From contig NZ_OZ034750.1 in assembly GCF_964028195.1 (NCBI RefSeq), forward strand, positions 1,488,001-1,552,000: a stretch of 64,000 nucleotides of DNA, written 5' to 3'. Source of the DNA: Wolbachia endosymbiont (group A) of Pogonocherus hispidulus. Lineage in GTDB: Bacteria; Pseudomonadota; Alphaproteobacteria; Rickettsiales; Anaplasmataceae. Below, one piece after another: positions 17,790 through 26,573 of this stretch. Position 1 is the stretch's first letter. Each line of letters begins with the position of its first letter. A program made the translations under genes and the position numbers. The notes beneath the pieces are model-generated. The model ran no database searches, was not told the origin of the DNA, and worked only from the letters and a program-made list of their open reading frames with translations.

Positions 17790-18305
17790 ATGATGAATAA
17801 GTCTGTTACACTATCCCTCACGTCATCCCAGTGCGTGACACTGGGATCTTGGTTCAGTACTATTATCCTATTGTTTTTATTATTTAGCCATAGCTTGTTT
17901 GCTAATAACTTTGTTTCAACCAAATCAAATAAGATCAACATGAGAACGGGACCAGGATTTCACTATCCTGTAAAATGGATATACACTTGCAAAAATCTGC
18001 CCCTGAAAGTGATAGAAGAGTTTGAGAGTTGGAAAAAGGTCTGCGATATAGATGAAGACTGCGGATGGATAAAAGGCAATCTGCTTAGTGGTAAGCACCA
18101 CGCAATGATAAAAGAAGATACTTATGGATATCAAAAACAGAGTGTAGACAGCAAGATTACTATGAAAATAGACAAGTTTGTTGTAATGAAAATAGAAAAG
18201 TGCAACGAAGAGTGGTGTTTTCTTTCTACCCCAAAACGCAAAGCATGGGTACAAAAAAAGCATATATATGGGGAGTTGATTAGACTGGCAAAAGACCTTG
18301 ATTAG
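17790..18305 (+). CDS. Secreted SH3-like (SH3b) domain protein
   Basis: 171 residues. The first in-frame ATGs are at 17790 and 17793. Residues 21-38 (WFSTIILLFLLFSHSLFA) form a signal peptide or anchor. Two SH3b-like repeats follow: KINMRTGPGFHYPVKWIYTC (RxGPGxxYPV is the hallmark of the alphaproteobacterial SH3_4 family) with LKVIEEFESWKKVCD and GWIKGNLLSG, then a second with VVMKIEKCNEEWCFLSTPKR and AWVQKKHIYG. Four cysteines could make periplasmic disulfides. Members of this family are thought to bind cell-wall or periplasmic ligands; the exact role is unknown. A palindromic repeat (SSQCVTLGS, residues 12-20) has been inserted into the region before the hydrophobic core. The 3' end overlaps the convergent gene at 18280-18783 by 26 bp. 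Confidence 0.8.
   Translation: MMNKSVTLSLTSSQCVTLGSWFSTIILLFLLFSHSLFANNFVSTKSNKINMRTGPGFHYPVKWIYTCKNLPLKVIEEFESWKKVCDIDEDCGWIKGNLLSGKHHAMIKEDTYGYQKQSVDSKITMKIDKFVVMKIEKCNEEWCFLSTPKRKAWVQKKHIYGELIRLAKDLD
17815..17852. repeat. Palindromic repeat inside the signal-peptide region of the SH3-like gene
   Basis: GTCATCCCAGTGCGTGACACTGGGATCTTGG lies in frame between the start codon and the hydrophobic core, read as SSQCVTLGS. It is the same family as the unit in pdhC but read from the plus strand. Without it the natural start would lie closer to the hydrophobic segment. Confidence 0.8.
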
Positions 18306-18783
18306 TAGTAGTTTCCAAACCTTCTGTAGCAGACTCTTCAGATGAAGCAGGAGTTGCACTAACTTCTTGAGGTTCTGGAGAATTATTTTGCCATATAGTG
18401 CTGTCACAAAAACTCTGTAACATCTCCTCAGCGGATGAATCTAAAATTTGTACAATAGACTTTCCACTTTGTTCTCTTAGCGATTGATCCATTCTAGAAA
18501 TCAACTTAAGAAACTCACTGTCTGATTTTTCAGCTTCGCTTTTTATTTTACTTTCTATGCTTGCAATATTACCTTGATCAATTTCTTCTTTTTTTATGTT
18601 GAATGAATTTGCAATATCTTGATACTTGATCTTGCAATCACCACCGCCAGTTATACAAAGAGCAATAGAATTAGATATTTCACTTGCAGCCCACTTGTGT
18701 ATAGTGTAAGCCAAATAATTGTCATGGTATTTAATGCTAAATTGTTGTTCTATTAGCTCAGAAATTTTATTCTTTAGAGACAT
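18280..18783 (-). CDS. Unknown cytosolic protein
   Basis: 167 residues with ATG at 18783. No signal peptide. The N-terminal half is helical (MSLKNKISELIEQQFSIKYH, later AASEISNSIALCITGGGDCK). The C-terminal 35 residues are Ser/Thr/Glu/Pro-rich and disordered (SPEPQEVSATPASSEESATE). I recognise no family. It is the next minus-strand gene after the intron-split secretion-linked gene (about 110 bp gap), so it may be co-transcribed with the virB2/virB4-2 locus. It overlaps the SH3-like gene tail to tail. Confidence 0.6.
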   Translation of the reverse strand: MSLKNKISELIEQQFSIKYHDNYLAYTIHKWAASEISNSIALCITGGGDCKIKYQDIANSFNIKKEEIDQGNIASIESKIKSEAEKSDSEFLKLISRMDQSLREQSGKSIVQILDSSAEEMLQSFCDSTIWQNNSPEPQEVSATPASSEESATEGLETTTNQGLLPV

Positions 18784-18894
18784 AAAGTACCCTCCTACAT
18801 TCGTTATACCTTTTTGTTAAGATACACCATTTACTACATGCTTTGTTTTAATTAATTATTAAAACAAGAGCATAATTTTCAGAGTTATATCTTT

Positions 18895-19679
18895 TTACCT
18901 TAACAATTCTTTTTTGATTTCCTCTTCAACTTTCTCTCTTATATTCACGTTAAGGTCCTTCGTCGAAAAATCAGTCATAGCTTCAAGATCATATAGATCT
19001 CTTGTCACTTTTTCGATAGCATCATTTATTTCTTCTTTGTCAAATTCCTTTATAATAGGTCTAATCTTCACATACCCTGGAGAGCCTTTACCATAAATTC
19101 CTTTCTGCATATATCTTGGAGAGTTTTCATCATGAATTTCTTTGTTTTTATCAATGCAACCACCTGCACCAGGTTTATTGCTTCTAAGATTACTTTCACA
19201 ATTTACTGTTGTATACTTGACTTGACCATCTTCTATATATGTTATTTTATTATCTTCAGTAGACTTCGATGCACTTGCTAGTATGACTGGTTCTCCTAAT
19301 TTTAAACTAGGTTCATGAATTATTGTGTCCCGATAACTTGTATTTTGAGGACCATATATTTTATGCATACCTCCACCTGCAACAGTAATCAGTGGCTTGC
19401 AATGTTGCTTCTGCGAATTGCACATTTCTATAAAAATAGGTCCACCGTCCTTGTCTGAGAGGCGACTTTCCTGGTTACCTCCTCCCTCTGTGACTTGCAC
19501 CTTAATTATAGGATAATCAGGATCAATTTTCAGTTTAGCTTTAATATAATCTCCTGGCATTCCTGCTCTACTTTCAGTGGAACATACAGAAGATACGCAG
19601 CCGCTAGGTGTACGTTTTATATGACCTGCTTCACCGCTTCCCCACGCTTCTATTTCAACACGATCAAACATTATTGATA
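18895..19679 (-). CDS. Type IV secretion-linked secreted protein, 3' exon
   Basis: This is the part of the gene after the group II intron. Joined to the 5' exon (21528-23718) it reads ...YTDD-LSIMFDRVEIEAWGS with the frame kept: 2191 + 785 bases = 992 codons, a 991-residue protein. It contains Cys pairs (CVSSVCSTESRAGMPGDYIK), VTEGGGNQESRL, AGGGMHKIYGPQNTSYRDT, GAGGCIDKNKEI and a charged C-terminal tail (EKVEEEIKKELLR). The Gly/Cys-rich style is the same as that of the 5' exon, which supports a single protein. It depends on intron splicing for correct expression. No named domain recognised. Confidence 0.65.
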
Positions 19680-21527
19680 GGAGAGTAGACCGGCGGAACT
19701 TCCCCACCAGTCTCTCGCAGAACTGCACGGAAACCTCTCGGCTTATACAGCTCCCATTATTTAGCCTTTTGATCCTAACCCAAGTGTCCAATGATAGAAA
19801 ATACTTGGAGACCTCTTTCTCACTTTTCCTAGAAATTGCTTTGCTAGTCTTCCGTGATCACGAAGTTTCTTATATTTTGTCCTGACCCATCTTATGAGGT
19901 ATCTCTCTATATTTCTGAGAGATGGATACATCTCTGATTTATAAAACCTGCCATAGTACTGAAACCAGCCTCTGACTATTGGATCTATTTTCTTCGATAT
20001 TTCCTCTAGTGTGGTCCATGTAATCCGATGTATTCTCCATGACTTTATGGTTTTCTTGATCTTCTTCTTGGCTTTGTTACTAATTGCAGGTAGAAATGAG
20101 ATGAAATAATTCCTCATCTTATTCTTTGCTACTCTAGGTCTAAAAGTATAACCTAGAAAATCAAAGCTTTGTTTAGGAAATTGTTCTTTTCTATCATCAT
20201 CCTTACTGTACACAATCTGTGTCTTTTCAGGATGTAACTTCAATTTACACTTAGCCAATCTTTCTTCAATCATTACTTTCATAAATCCTGCCTGTCTTTT
20301 AGTTCTGCAGTGCACTATCGCATCATCTACATATCTTTCAAATGGTACTGTTGGATAATTTTGTTTCATCCACATATCAAACGCATGGTGCATAAATATG
20401 CTTGAAATGATTGGGCTTATTGAACCTCCTTGCGGAACTCCTTTATCCCTTGTTACCCTACTGCCATCTGCTTGCTGAATGGGGGCTTTCATCCACCTCT
20501 CAACATACAGTATGACCCATTTGCAGTCTGTGTGTTTCTTGATAGCCTGCAGTGCTAAATCGTGGTCCAGATTGTCGAAAAATCCAGATATATCAAGATC
20601 TACCGTCCAATCATTTTTCCAACATCTCTTCCGTGCTGTGTATACCGCATCCAGCGCAGACTTATTTGGTCTATAACCATATGAATCTTCGTGAAATTTC
20701 GGTTCTACTAACGGCTCAAGATACATTGTAGCTGCTGTTTGCGCTATCCTGTCGAATACTGAAGGCACACATAAAATTCTTTGCCCTCCTGTATCTTTTG
20801 GTATCGCAACAGCTTTTACCGGCTCTGGAAAATAACTTCCGGATGACATCCGATTCCATAATTTGTATAGATTATCCTTTAGATTTTCTTCAAACTTTGT
20901 TATCGAGACCTCATCTACACCTGCTGCACCTTTATTTTTCGATACTTGTTTATAAGCTCTCCAAATAAGTTGCTTTGGTATATCAAAAGACTTTGTTTCA
21001 TTCATTAACTCCTCCCTTTCGGTTGATAAATAATTAAAACTAAATAACTTAGCCCCTTCACTCCATTTCCATTACAGAAACTTCTTCGCTACTACGAGCT
21101 AATCCGCCCCTGTTTTTCGCATCGGTACTCTCATCCTCAGAGATCAGCTCTTTGGACTTCTCCCTTTTCATCGAAACGACAGGTTCCCGTAGTTCCATGC
21201 AATAGCCTAAAATAGATTCACGCCACTTTTATGCCGGACGCCACCTACCCAGTAAACAAGCTCCCTGTAGATTCATCCCAGGTTAACGACTACCCCCTGG
21301 TTTTGACGTCGTCTCTACGCTTTCGACACTTCATCAGTGGTTCACTTGCGTTCGTCTCTCTATTTCATACATGACACATAATTGTGCCTTTTCCATAACG
21401 CTCACTACCTTAGCTCTTTACCAAAGCAGCTTATGGCTGTTTGAAGCCTGCTCTTGCAAACCGGCTCCGAGGGGCCCTCCCTCATCTACTGCACAGCTTC
21501 AACACTTTCCGTGTTTCTACGGCGCAC
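19680..21527 (-). mobile_element. Group II intron, copy 2 (1848 bp), inside a secretion-linked gene
   Basis: It lies on the minus strand with the 5' end GTGCGCC at 21527 and the 3' end CTCTCC at 19680. It has the same length, the same ORF translation and the same boundaries as copy 1. IBS1 here is GATGACT, which still pairs with EBS1 AGTCGTT using G-U pairs. Exons on both sides join in frame after precise removal. Copies 1 and 2 are in opposite orientation about 16.4 kb apart, so recombination between them would invert the interval 3265-19679. Confidence 0.92.
19761..21005 (-). CDS. ltrA: Group II intron-encoded reverse transcriptase/maturase (copy 2)
   Basis: 414 residues, identical in translation to the copy at 1939-3183, with the same RT blocks (VDLDISGFFDNLDH, YVDDAIVH), the same maturase X domain and no HNH endonuclease. 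ATG at 21005 follows CCGAAAGGGAGGAG. Its product should promote splicing of both copies in trans, so it could be needed for expression of the interrupted host gene around it. Confidence 0.95.
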   Translation of the reverse strand: MNETKSFDIPKQLIWRAYKQVSKNKGAAGVDEVSITKFEENLKDNLYKLWNRMSSGSYFPEPVKAVAIPKDTGGQRILCVPSVFDRIAQTAATMYLEPLVEPKFHEDSYGYRPNKSALDAVYTARKRCWKNDWTVDLDISGFFDNLDHDLALQAIKKHTDCKWVILYVERWMKAPIQQADGSRVTRDKGVPQGGSISPIISSIFMHHAFDMWMKQNYPTVPFERYVDDAIVHCRTKRQAGFMKVMIEERLAKCKLKLHPEKTQIVYSKDDDRKEQFPKQSFDFLGYTFRPRVAKNKMRNYFISFLPAISNKAKKKIKKTIKSWRIHRITWTTLEEISKKIDPIVRGWFQYYGRFYKSEMYPSLRNIERYLIRWVRTKYKKLRDHGRLAKQFLGKVRKRSPSIFYHWTLGLGSKG

Positions 21528-23718
21528 AGTCATCTGTATAAACATCTTTACTTTCAGGATCATAGGATTTTTCGCTCTTTTTTTCCAGCTCTTGTTTCTT
21601 TTTTTCCAGTTCTTGTTTCTTACTTTCAAGTTGTTTCTTAATTATCTCTTTTACTTTCTCTTTTAAACCTTCCAAGTCAAACCTACACAATTTATCAGCG
21701 TAAAAGACCTCTGTTCTATCTGCTTTAATCGGTTGATCTTTTAATTTTGTGCAGTTTTGTCCTTCACCATTCTCATCTTCACAAGGCACTTCCTCATACG
21801 TTAAATAAAATGGCTTATCATCTTTTTTATTCAAATATTGTTTTGAACGGCTACACTTTCCATCAAAGCAGGTGCAACCATCATCACCTTGCTTACATTC
21901 TTCTCTATGCTCTACATCCATCAATTTGTATACTACTTTCAGTCCTTTACCAGATTTAAATGCCTCGTCTATCTCATCATTTCTTTTTACACAGTAACTG
22001 CATTTTCCCTTTTCCTGCTTATTTTCGTCAGGGAAGAAAACATACCCTTGTTTATTGAATATTATTTTATCCAACCGATTTTGAGGTTCTTTCAAAAGGT
22101 CAACTATTTCCTTGCTTGGAAGATAATAGAACTGATTTGATTCCTTTGAATAAACAGAATTGTATTCAATATATTTTGTTCCCATTAATTTTAGTGGTAC
22201 TACCTTACCTTCTCTTTCAAGAACAAACTCCTCTGGTTCTGGCTGCCATCCAGAAAGACAAAGCATTTTACTGTTGGAATTTCCTTTATACTTTACTTCT
22301 ATTTCTGGTTGTCCTAAGTTGTTCAATTTGCACTTATTCCCCTGAAACTCTTTACATTCTGTTTCAATATCAGGAACATAGCCATATTCTTTCAGAACTT
22401 TAAATTGTTGTGGATTACTTTCTAATATACCTTCTATAATATTATCAATATAACTTTTTGTGTTATTACTATCAGTCGTTTTTGCTACTATTGCTGGTTT
22501 TACTACTTTTAAAGATAGAGGGCCAATATTTACAGGATGGTTGGTAACATTAAAAGTACAGGAACCATCACTGTAGGTTCCATGTGCTCTATAAGTACAA
22601 GTGTTCTCACTCATCTTCATTCTTATCTTTAACGTGTTACTCTGTTTTCCAGGCGTGTTACTTTTTACTATCTCTACTACTTCAGGCTCCGGAGCAGGTG
22701 GTGCCGGAAAGCAGCGGACGAACTGTGGATTTTTTTCATCTATACTTTGAGTTCCATGGTATTCAGCACAGAGCTTATCTTTTTCTCTATAAGTTTTGAA
22801 GGAATGTGTCGTGCCATTTTTATCCAAAATAGGATGCTTCCTAACTTCATCCGAAGTAGGGAGCTCCTCAGCTTTATCTTTTTTGTATTTTCTGGGAAAA
22901 TCTAATGCTTTTCCAATCTTTCCGTCTTCTTTTATTAGATCACCAGCTATTACCTTAACCTTAGGATCGAAGTAATCATTGTTTCCATTTGTTATAGGAA
23001 CAATTCTAACTTGTGGAGGTGACATCGCAAGTTGCTCACAGAACGGAGGGGGGCCAGGTGCAAGTGGTATAGGAGCACATTTTACTTTTTTTTGATAGCA
23101 AGTATCACAAACATTTTCCATTCCTCCAGGGCGAAAAATATTTGCTCCTTCACCTACTTTATCAGCCCATTCAAAAATACCACTTATACAAGCCGCTTTT
23201 TGGCTACAAGCACATATTTTAGGAGAATTAGCAAATTTCCTTTTTTCTTCATCAGTAACATTATCTACCCACTCCCGCTCGAGACCTTTCGCAATTCCTT
23301 CCTTAATTTTTCCATCACCTAACATTTTATCTCCTGCCCAATCGATAAAAACTGCTGCAGAAACCCCAGCACCACTGGTCTGTGTTCCATATATCTGATG
23401 GCAGGATGTCTCACTGTATAACTGATAACAATTATTTCCTTCATAATCACAGACTTGAATCTTTGGGTTGAAATAACCATCAATTCCTTGGTCTTTTATT
23501 GCTGTCACTTTAATTTCTTTTAATAAGTGAGGATCAAAATTCAAATTACCCCACTTGCCAGTAATAAAGTTCCAAAAACCTTTTCCTATTGAGCTTCCCC
23601 CAGCTTCAAGATCAGTACGAGTGTATATATCTTTGCAAGCATCAGAATATCCATTGTTTGCAATTAGCAAAACCAATACTAGAAAAAAAAATTTAGCTTT
23701 AAGCCTTACACTTCTCAT
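21528..23718 (-). CDS. Type IV secretion-linked large Cys-rich secreted protein, 5' exon
   Basis: I take the ATG at 23718 (MRSVRLKAKFFFLVLVLLIA), which overlaps the end of virB4-2 by 20 bp. A signal peptide is cut near NNGYS-DACKDI. The mature part is rich in Cys, Gly and Lys with repeated patterns: YFNPKIQVCDYEGNNCYQLY, HQIYGTQTSGAG, then CSQKAACISG, CDTCYQKKVKC, YFDPKVKVIAGD. It has no clustered membrane helices, so it is not a VirB6. Near the intron it ends in a coiled-coil-like KKQELEKKKQELEKKSEK. Translational overlap with virB4-2 suggests it is made with the secretion ATPase and is exported to the periplasm or surface. Function unknown. The intron after codon 730 splits it; full length when spliced is 991 residues. 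Confidence 0.7.
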
Positions 23719-26053
23719 AAAACACCGGTAACCACTCATTAACTTCTTCTCCTTTTTCTTTTATTGCCTCATACATATACTTTATAGTCTCTTTGTTAGC
23801 TGAAAGTACATGTATTTCCTGCATATTTTTCAAATCTAAATTTAAAGTTACTAACCCTTTATACTGCTTTATCAAAAATAAACCTTCCTGTGTTGGCGTC
23901 TGCAGAATTATATTCAGCTCCTCTTTGGATAAAGAAAATGCTTTCATGTATAATCTATTTGCATTGACGTTTGGCATCAAGATTCTTGCATCAACATGTT
24001 TATCTAAATATTGAGTAAATTTGCTAGCAAATGCGAGGTTTAAGTTTTCAGTACTTAGGATTACTACAACATTTAGTTCCGTCATTCTTTGCATCCAGTT
24101 ATCAAACTCTTTCTCTGTAGGAAAAACATTACTTATCTCCCATGCTTCATCCAAAACAAGTATTGCAGGCGAGCCATCACATTTTGCCTCAAAAGAATAT
24201 AAAAAATAGTAAAGTATCACGGACATACATTCCTTTTGTTTTGTAAGGTTTGCGGTGTTGAGAGATATAGTTTTTACCTCCCAGTCGATATTTGATTCAT
24301 CACCATCTTGAAATAAGTAAGCAAACTCACCACCGTCACACCATCTACTTATTTTACCCCCGAGGAGCAAAAGCACCTCAGAAATTTGCGCAATAGAACG
24401 TGACTCCTTGGGTATAGCAAATATAGAATCCACAATTTTTCTTATCTTTTCTTCTACGTCCACCAAGCTCGTATCGGCTACCATTCTTTTGATCAGTTCA
24501 ACCAACATATTGCGATTGGAAGCACTATCTTCAATGTTTAGTGGATTAAATTTTAGGCTTTTGTCCTTATACTTCGGATCGATTATATAATATTTACCAC
24601 TCACTGCTTTAGTAAAAATTATCGACTTTCCAGTGTTATCCAATATGATAATTCTTGGGTTAAACTTTCTTGATTCTGATAATAGGAAATTAATGAGTGA
24701 AGTTCTGCCTGAATTTGGAGCTCCAAGTATCGTAGTATGGCCATTATTTCTTTTTCCATGGAAATTAAAGAAGTAAGGATTTCCTTCTTTTGAGAAAAAA
24801 ACTGTTACCGCTTCTTTCCACCTTCCTCCTTTTAATGTACCTGACGTAAAATCGTGCAGCATAGCAAAACTGCAAGCATATTTTGCTAATATATTTTTCG
24901 GTTGTGTAATAAAAGTAAAATTGCCCGGAAGTTGTGCCCAAAAATGACTTTCCATATGTAAATCAGTTCTAAATATCATGAAGCCAACTAATGACATTAT
25001 AGAAGATAAATCACTAATATTTTTGGCTAACTTACTCCTATCGTCTGCAAATATTGTAAAAATAATTTTCTGTTGGCAGAAGTCTATACTAGAGGTCTTT
25101 TCAAGCTCTATTATTTCTTCAATTCCTGAGCTTTTAAGTAAGGTATTATCCTCGCTAATTTGCAGCATGTTAATTTGTTTATTAAATTCTTTTATTGCCT
25201 TACTATTACTAGTAAATATCATTATTTCTGTAATGATAAATTCAGATTCAAGCTGCAAGCATCTATCTATATTGCCTAAAGAGATTTCCCGGTATTCCTT
25301 TATGCTGAAAATAGAGCCAAATTTCTGTTGATTTTCAAATATTGTTTGAAACGTATTGAAACCAAAAGCTATTTTAAAATTTCTAATATATTGCGTCAGG
25401 TCCCCTTCATGTATTGGATAATCTTTGTGCGTTAATGTAACAATATAGTGGAGAAATTCTATCATTTCAGAATATATTTTACCTTCACTAAACCTTAGAC
25501 CCAGTTTTTTAGCTCCAAAAGGCCCTAAATCACTGTGAATTAAGTCAGTTATCTTTTGCAACTCCTGGTGGCTTTCTTGTAAAGACAGCTTATGCTTATT
25601 CTTTATTCTATTAAAAAAAAATGAATTATTAGTATGCTTACCAAAATCGCTAAACAATATTACAATATATAATTCATTTATATACTGTAATTTACTATCA
25701 GTGAGTTTATCAAACCGCGCTGAATGTAGCTTATCAGAGAAGTCTTCAGTTTTATTCCATTTTAAGCTCAATTTATTGCGCTTTCGTACAGTATGAATCC
25801 AAACGGTAAAATATAGGCTATTAATATTTTTTGATATGCTTTTTCTAATTTCAGTTCTAAGGTCGCTGTAGTTATCAACAGAAGAATAATCTTCTAACTT
25901 GATTATTTTTAACAATTCTCCCTGTTTTGTTAGTATAGTTTCTTCATCGTAGTGACAAGCATAAGGAATAAAATCTAAATCAATGCTTTCTAGTAATGCT
26001 AAGTTGTTCTTTTTCTCAAGCTTATGGTTAATTGCTGGTACTTTTAGCTGCAT
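23699..26053 (-). CDS. virB4: Type IV secretion VirB4 paralogue (VirB4-2) with atypical Walker A
   Basis: About 784 residues; the first ATG is at 26053 (MQLKVPAINHK). N-terminal CagE/TrbE/VirB4 domain, then an ATPase domain with AQLPGNFTFITQPKNILAKY and a P-loop reading LGAPNSGRTSLINFLL: the invariant Lys of GxxxxGK[ST] is Arg. Walker B is PAILVLDEAWEI, and VVVILSTENL and ARILMPN follow as in VirB4. VirB4 energises substrate transfer and pilus assembly at the inner membrane. Rickettsiales carry two VirB4 genes, and the second copy (RvhB4-II in Rickettsia) is known for a non-canonical nucleotide site, matching this one. Upstream by 44 bp is a VirB2-like gene; downstream is the Cys-rich secreted protein, overlapping. 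The order resembles virB2/virB4-2 clusters of Anaplasma. Confidence 0.9.
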   Translation of the reverse strand: MQLKVPAINHKLEKKNNLALLESIDLDFIPYACHYDEETILTKQGELLKIIKLEDYSSVDNYSDLRTEIRKSISKNINSLYFTVWIHTVRKRNKLSLKWNKTEDFSDKLHSARFDKLTDSKLQYINELYIVILFSDFGKHTNNSFFFNRIKNKHKLSLQESHQELQKITDLIHSDLGPFGAKKLGLRFSEGKIYSEMIEFLHYIVTLTHKDYPIHEGDLTQYIRNFKIAFGFNTFQTIFENQQKFGSIFSIKEYREISLGNIDRCLQLESEFIITEIMIFTSNSKAIKEFNKQINMLQISEDNTLLKSSGIEEIIELEKTSSIDFCQQKIIFTIFADDRSKLAKNISDLSSIMSLVGFMIFRTDLHMESHFWAQLPGNFTFITQPKNILAKYACSFAMLHDFTSGTLKGGRWKEAVTVFFSKEGNPYFFNFHGKRNNGHTTILGAPNSGRTSLINFLLSESRKFNPRIIILDNTGKSIIFTKAVSGKYYIIDPKYKDKSLKFNPLNIEDSASNRNMLVELIKRMVADTSLVDVEEKIRKIVDSIFAIPKESRSIAQISEVLLLLGGKISRWCDGGEFAYLFQDGDESNIDWEVKTISLNTANLTKQKECMSVILYYFLYSFEAKCDGSPAILVLDEAWEISNVFPTEKEFDNWMQRMTELNVVVILSTENLNLAFASKFTQYLDKHVDARILMPNVNANRLYMKAFSLSKEELNIILQTPTQEGLFLIKQYKGLVTLNLDLKNMQEIHVLSANKETIKYMYEAIKEKGEEVNEWLPVFYEKCKA

Positions 26054-26097
26054 ATGCGTATTCAATAAAGATAATTAAAAAAGATAAAAATACTATC

Positions 26098-26472
26098 TTA
26101 ATTTTTATCTTTTTTTTCGCTATCGGATTGTAATTTTATATCTTTTGTAAAGTTAAATTTTTCTTTTAAGTAGTCTGTTGCCTTTTCTGTGCTACCAAAC
26201 ATTATGACTAACACACCAAACATTATCATAAAAAAGATCAGACCTCTAAACACTATTGCAAGTATCACCGCAGCTATACACAACCCTATGATTGTTGAAG
26301 GACTCATATTTTCTACAGTATCTTTAATTGAAAATGAAGAAATAAAATTTTTTACCGTTTCTTGTACATCCTTTAACTCATCACTCACCGAACTTGCTTC
26401 GCTAGAATATGATGCAAAAATGAAACTTAATAAGGCTATAAAAACCAAAACTTTATTCAATTGAATGCGCAT
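26098..26472 (-). CDS. virB2: VirB2-like pilin subunit (TrbC/VirB2 type)
   Basis: 124 residues from the ATG at 26472, preceded by AAAAGGTG. A cleavable signal peptide (VLVFIALLSFIFASYSSEA) is followed by a hydrophilic linker and two adjacent hydrophobic segments, IIGLCIAAVILAIVFRGL and IFFMIMFGVLVIMFGS, then a charged tail (KLQSDSEKKDKN). Size, signal peptide and paired membrane helices match VirB2 major pilins, though the tail is longer than usual. Position directly before virB4-2 supports this: Anaplasma groups VirB2 paralogues with its second VirB4. Sequence conservation in VirB2 is low, so the call rests on topology and neighbourhood. Confidence 0.6.
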   Translation of the reverse strand: MRIQLNKVLVFIALLSFIFASYSSEASSVSDELKDVQETVKNFISSFSIKDTVENMSPSTIIGLCIAAVILAIVFRGLIFFMIMFGVLVIMFGSTEKATDYLKEKFNFTKDIKLQSDSEKKDKN

Positions 26473-26573
26473 CAACTAAACACCTTTTAAACATTCCTCA
26501 AATATAACAACTTTTATATCAATAGGCAAGAACTGAATTCACTTATCCACTACAAGTAACACATATTTAATTT

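Noticed and set aside
21528..23718. VirB6-like identity for the large protein after virB4-2
   Set aside because: VirB6 proteins have a cluster of membrane helices; this protein has only a signal peptide and a Cys-rich soluble body.
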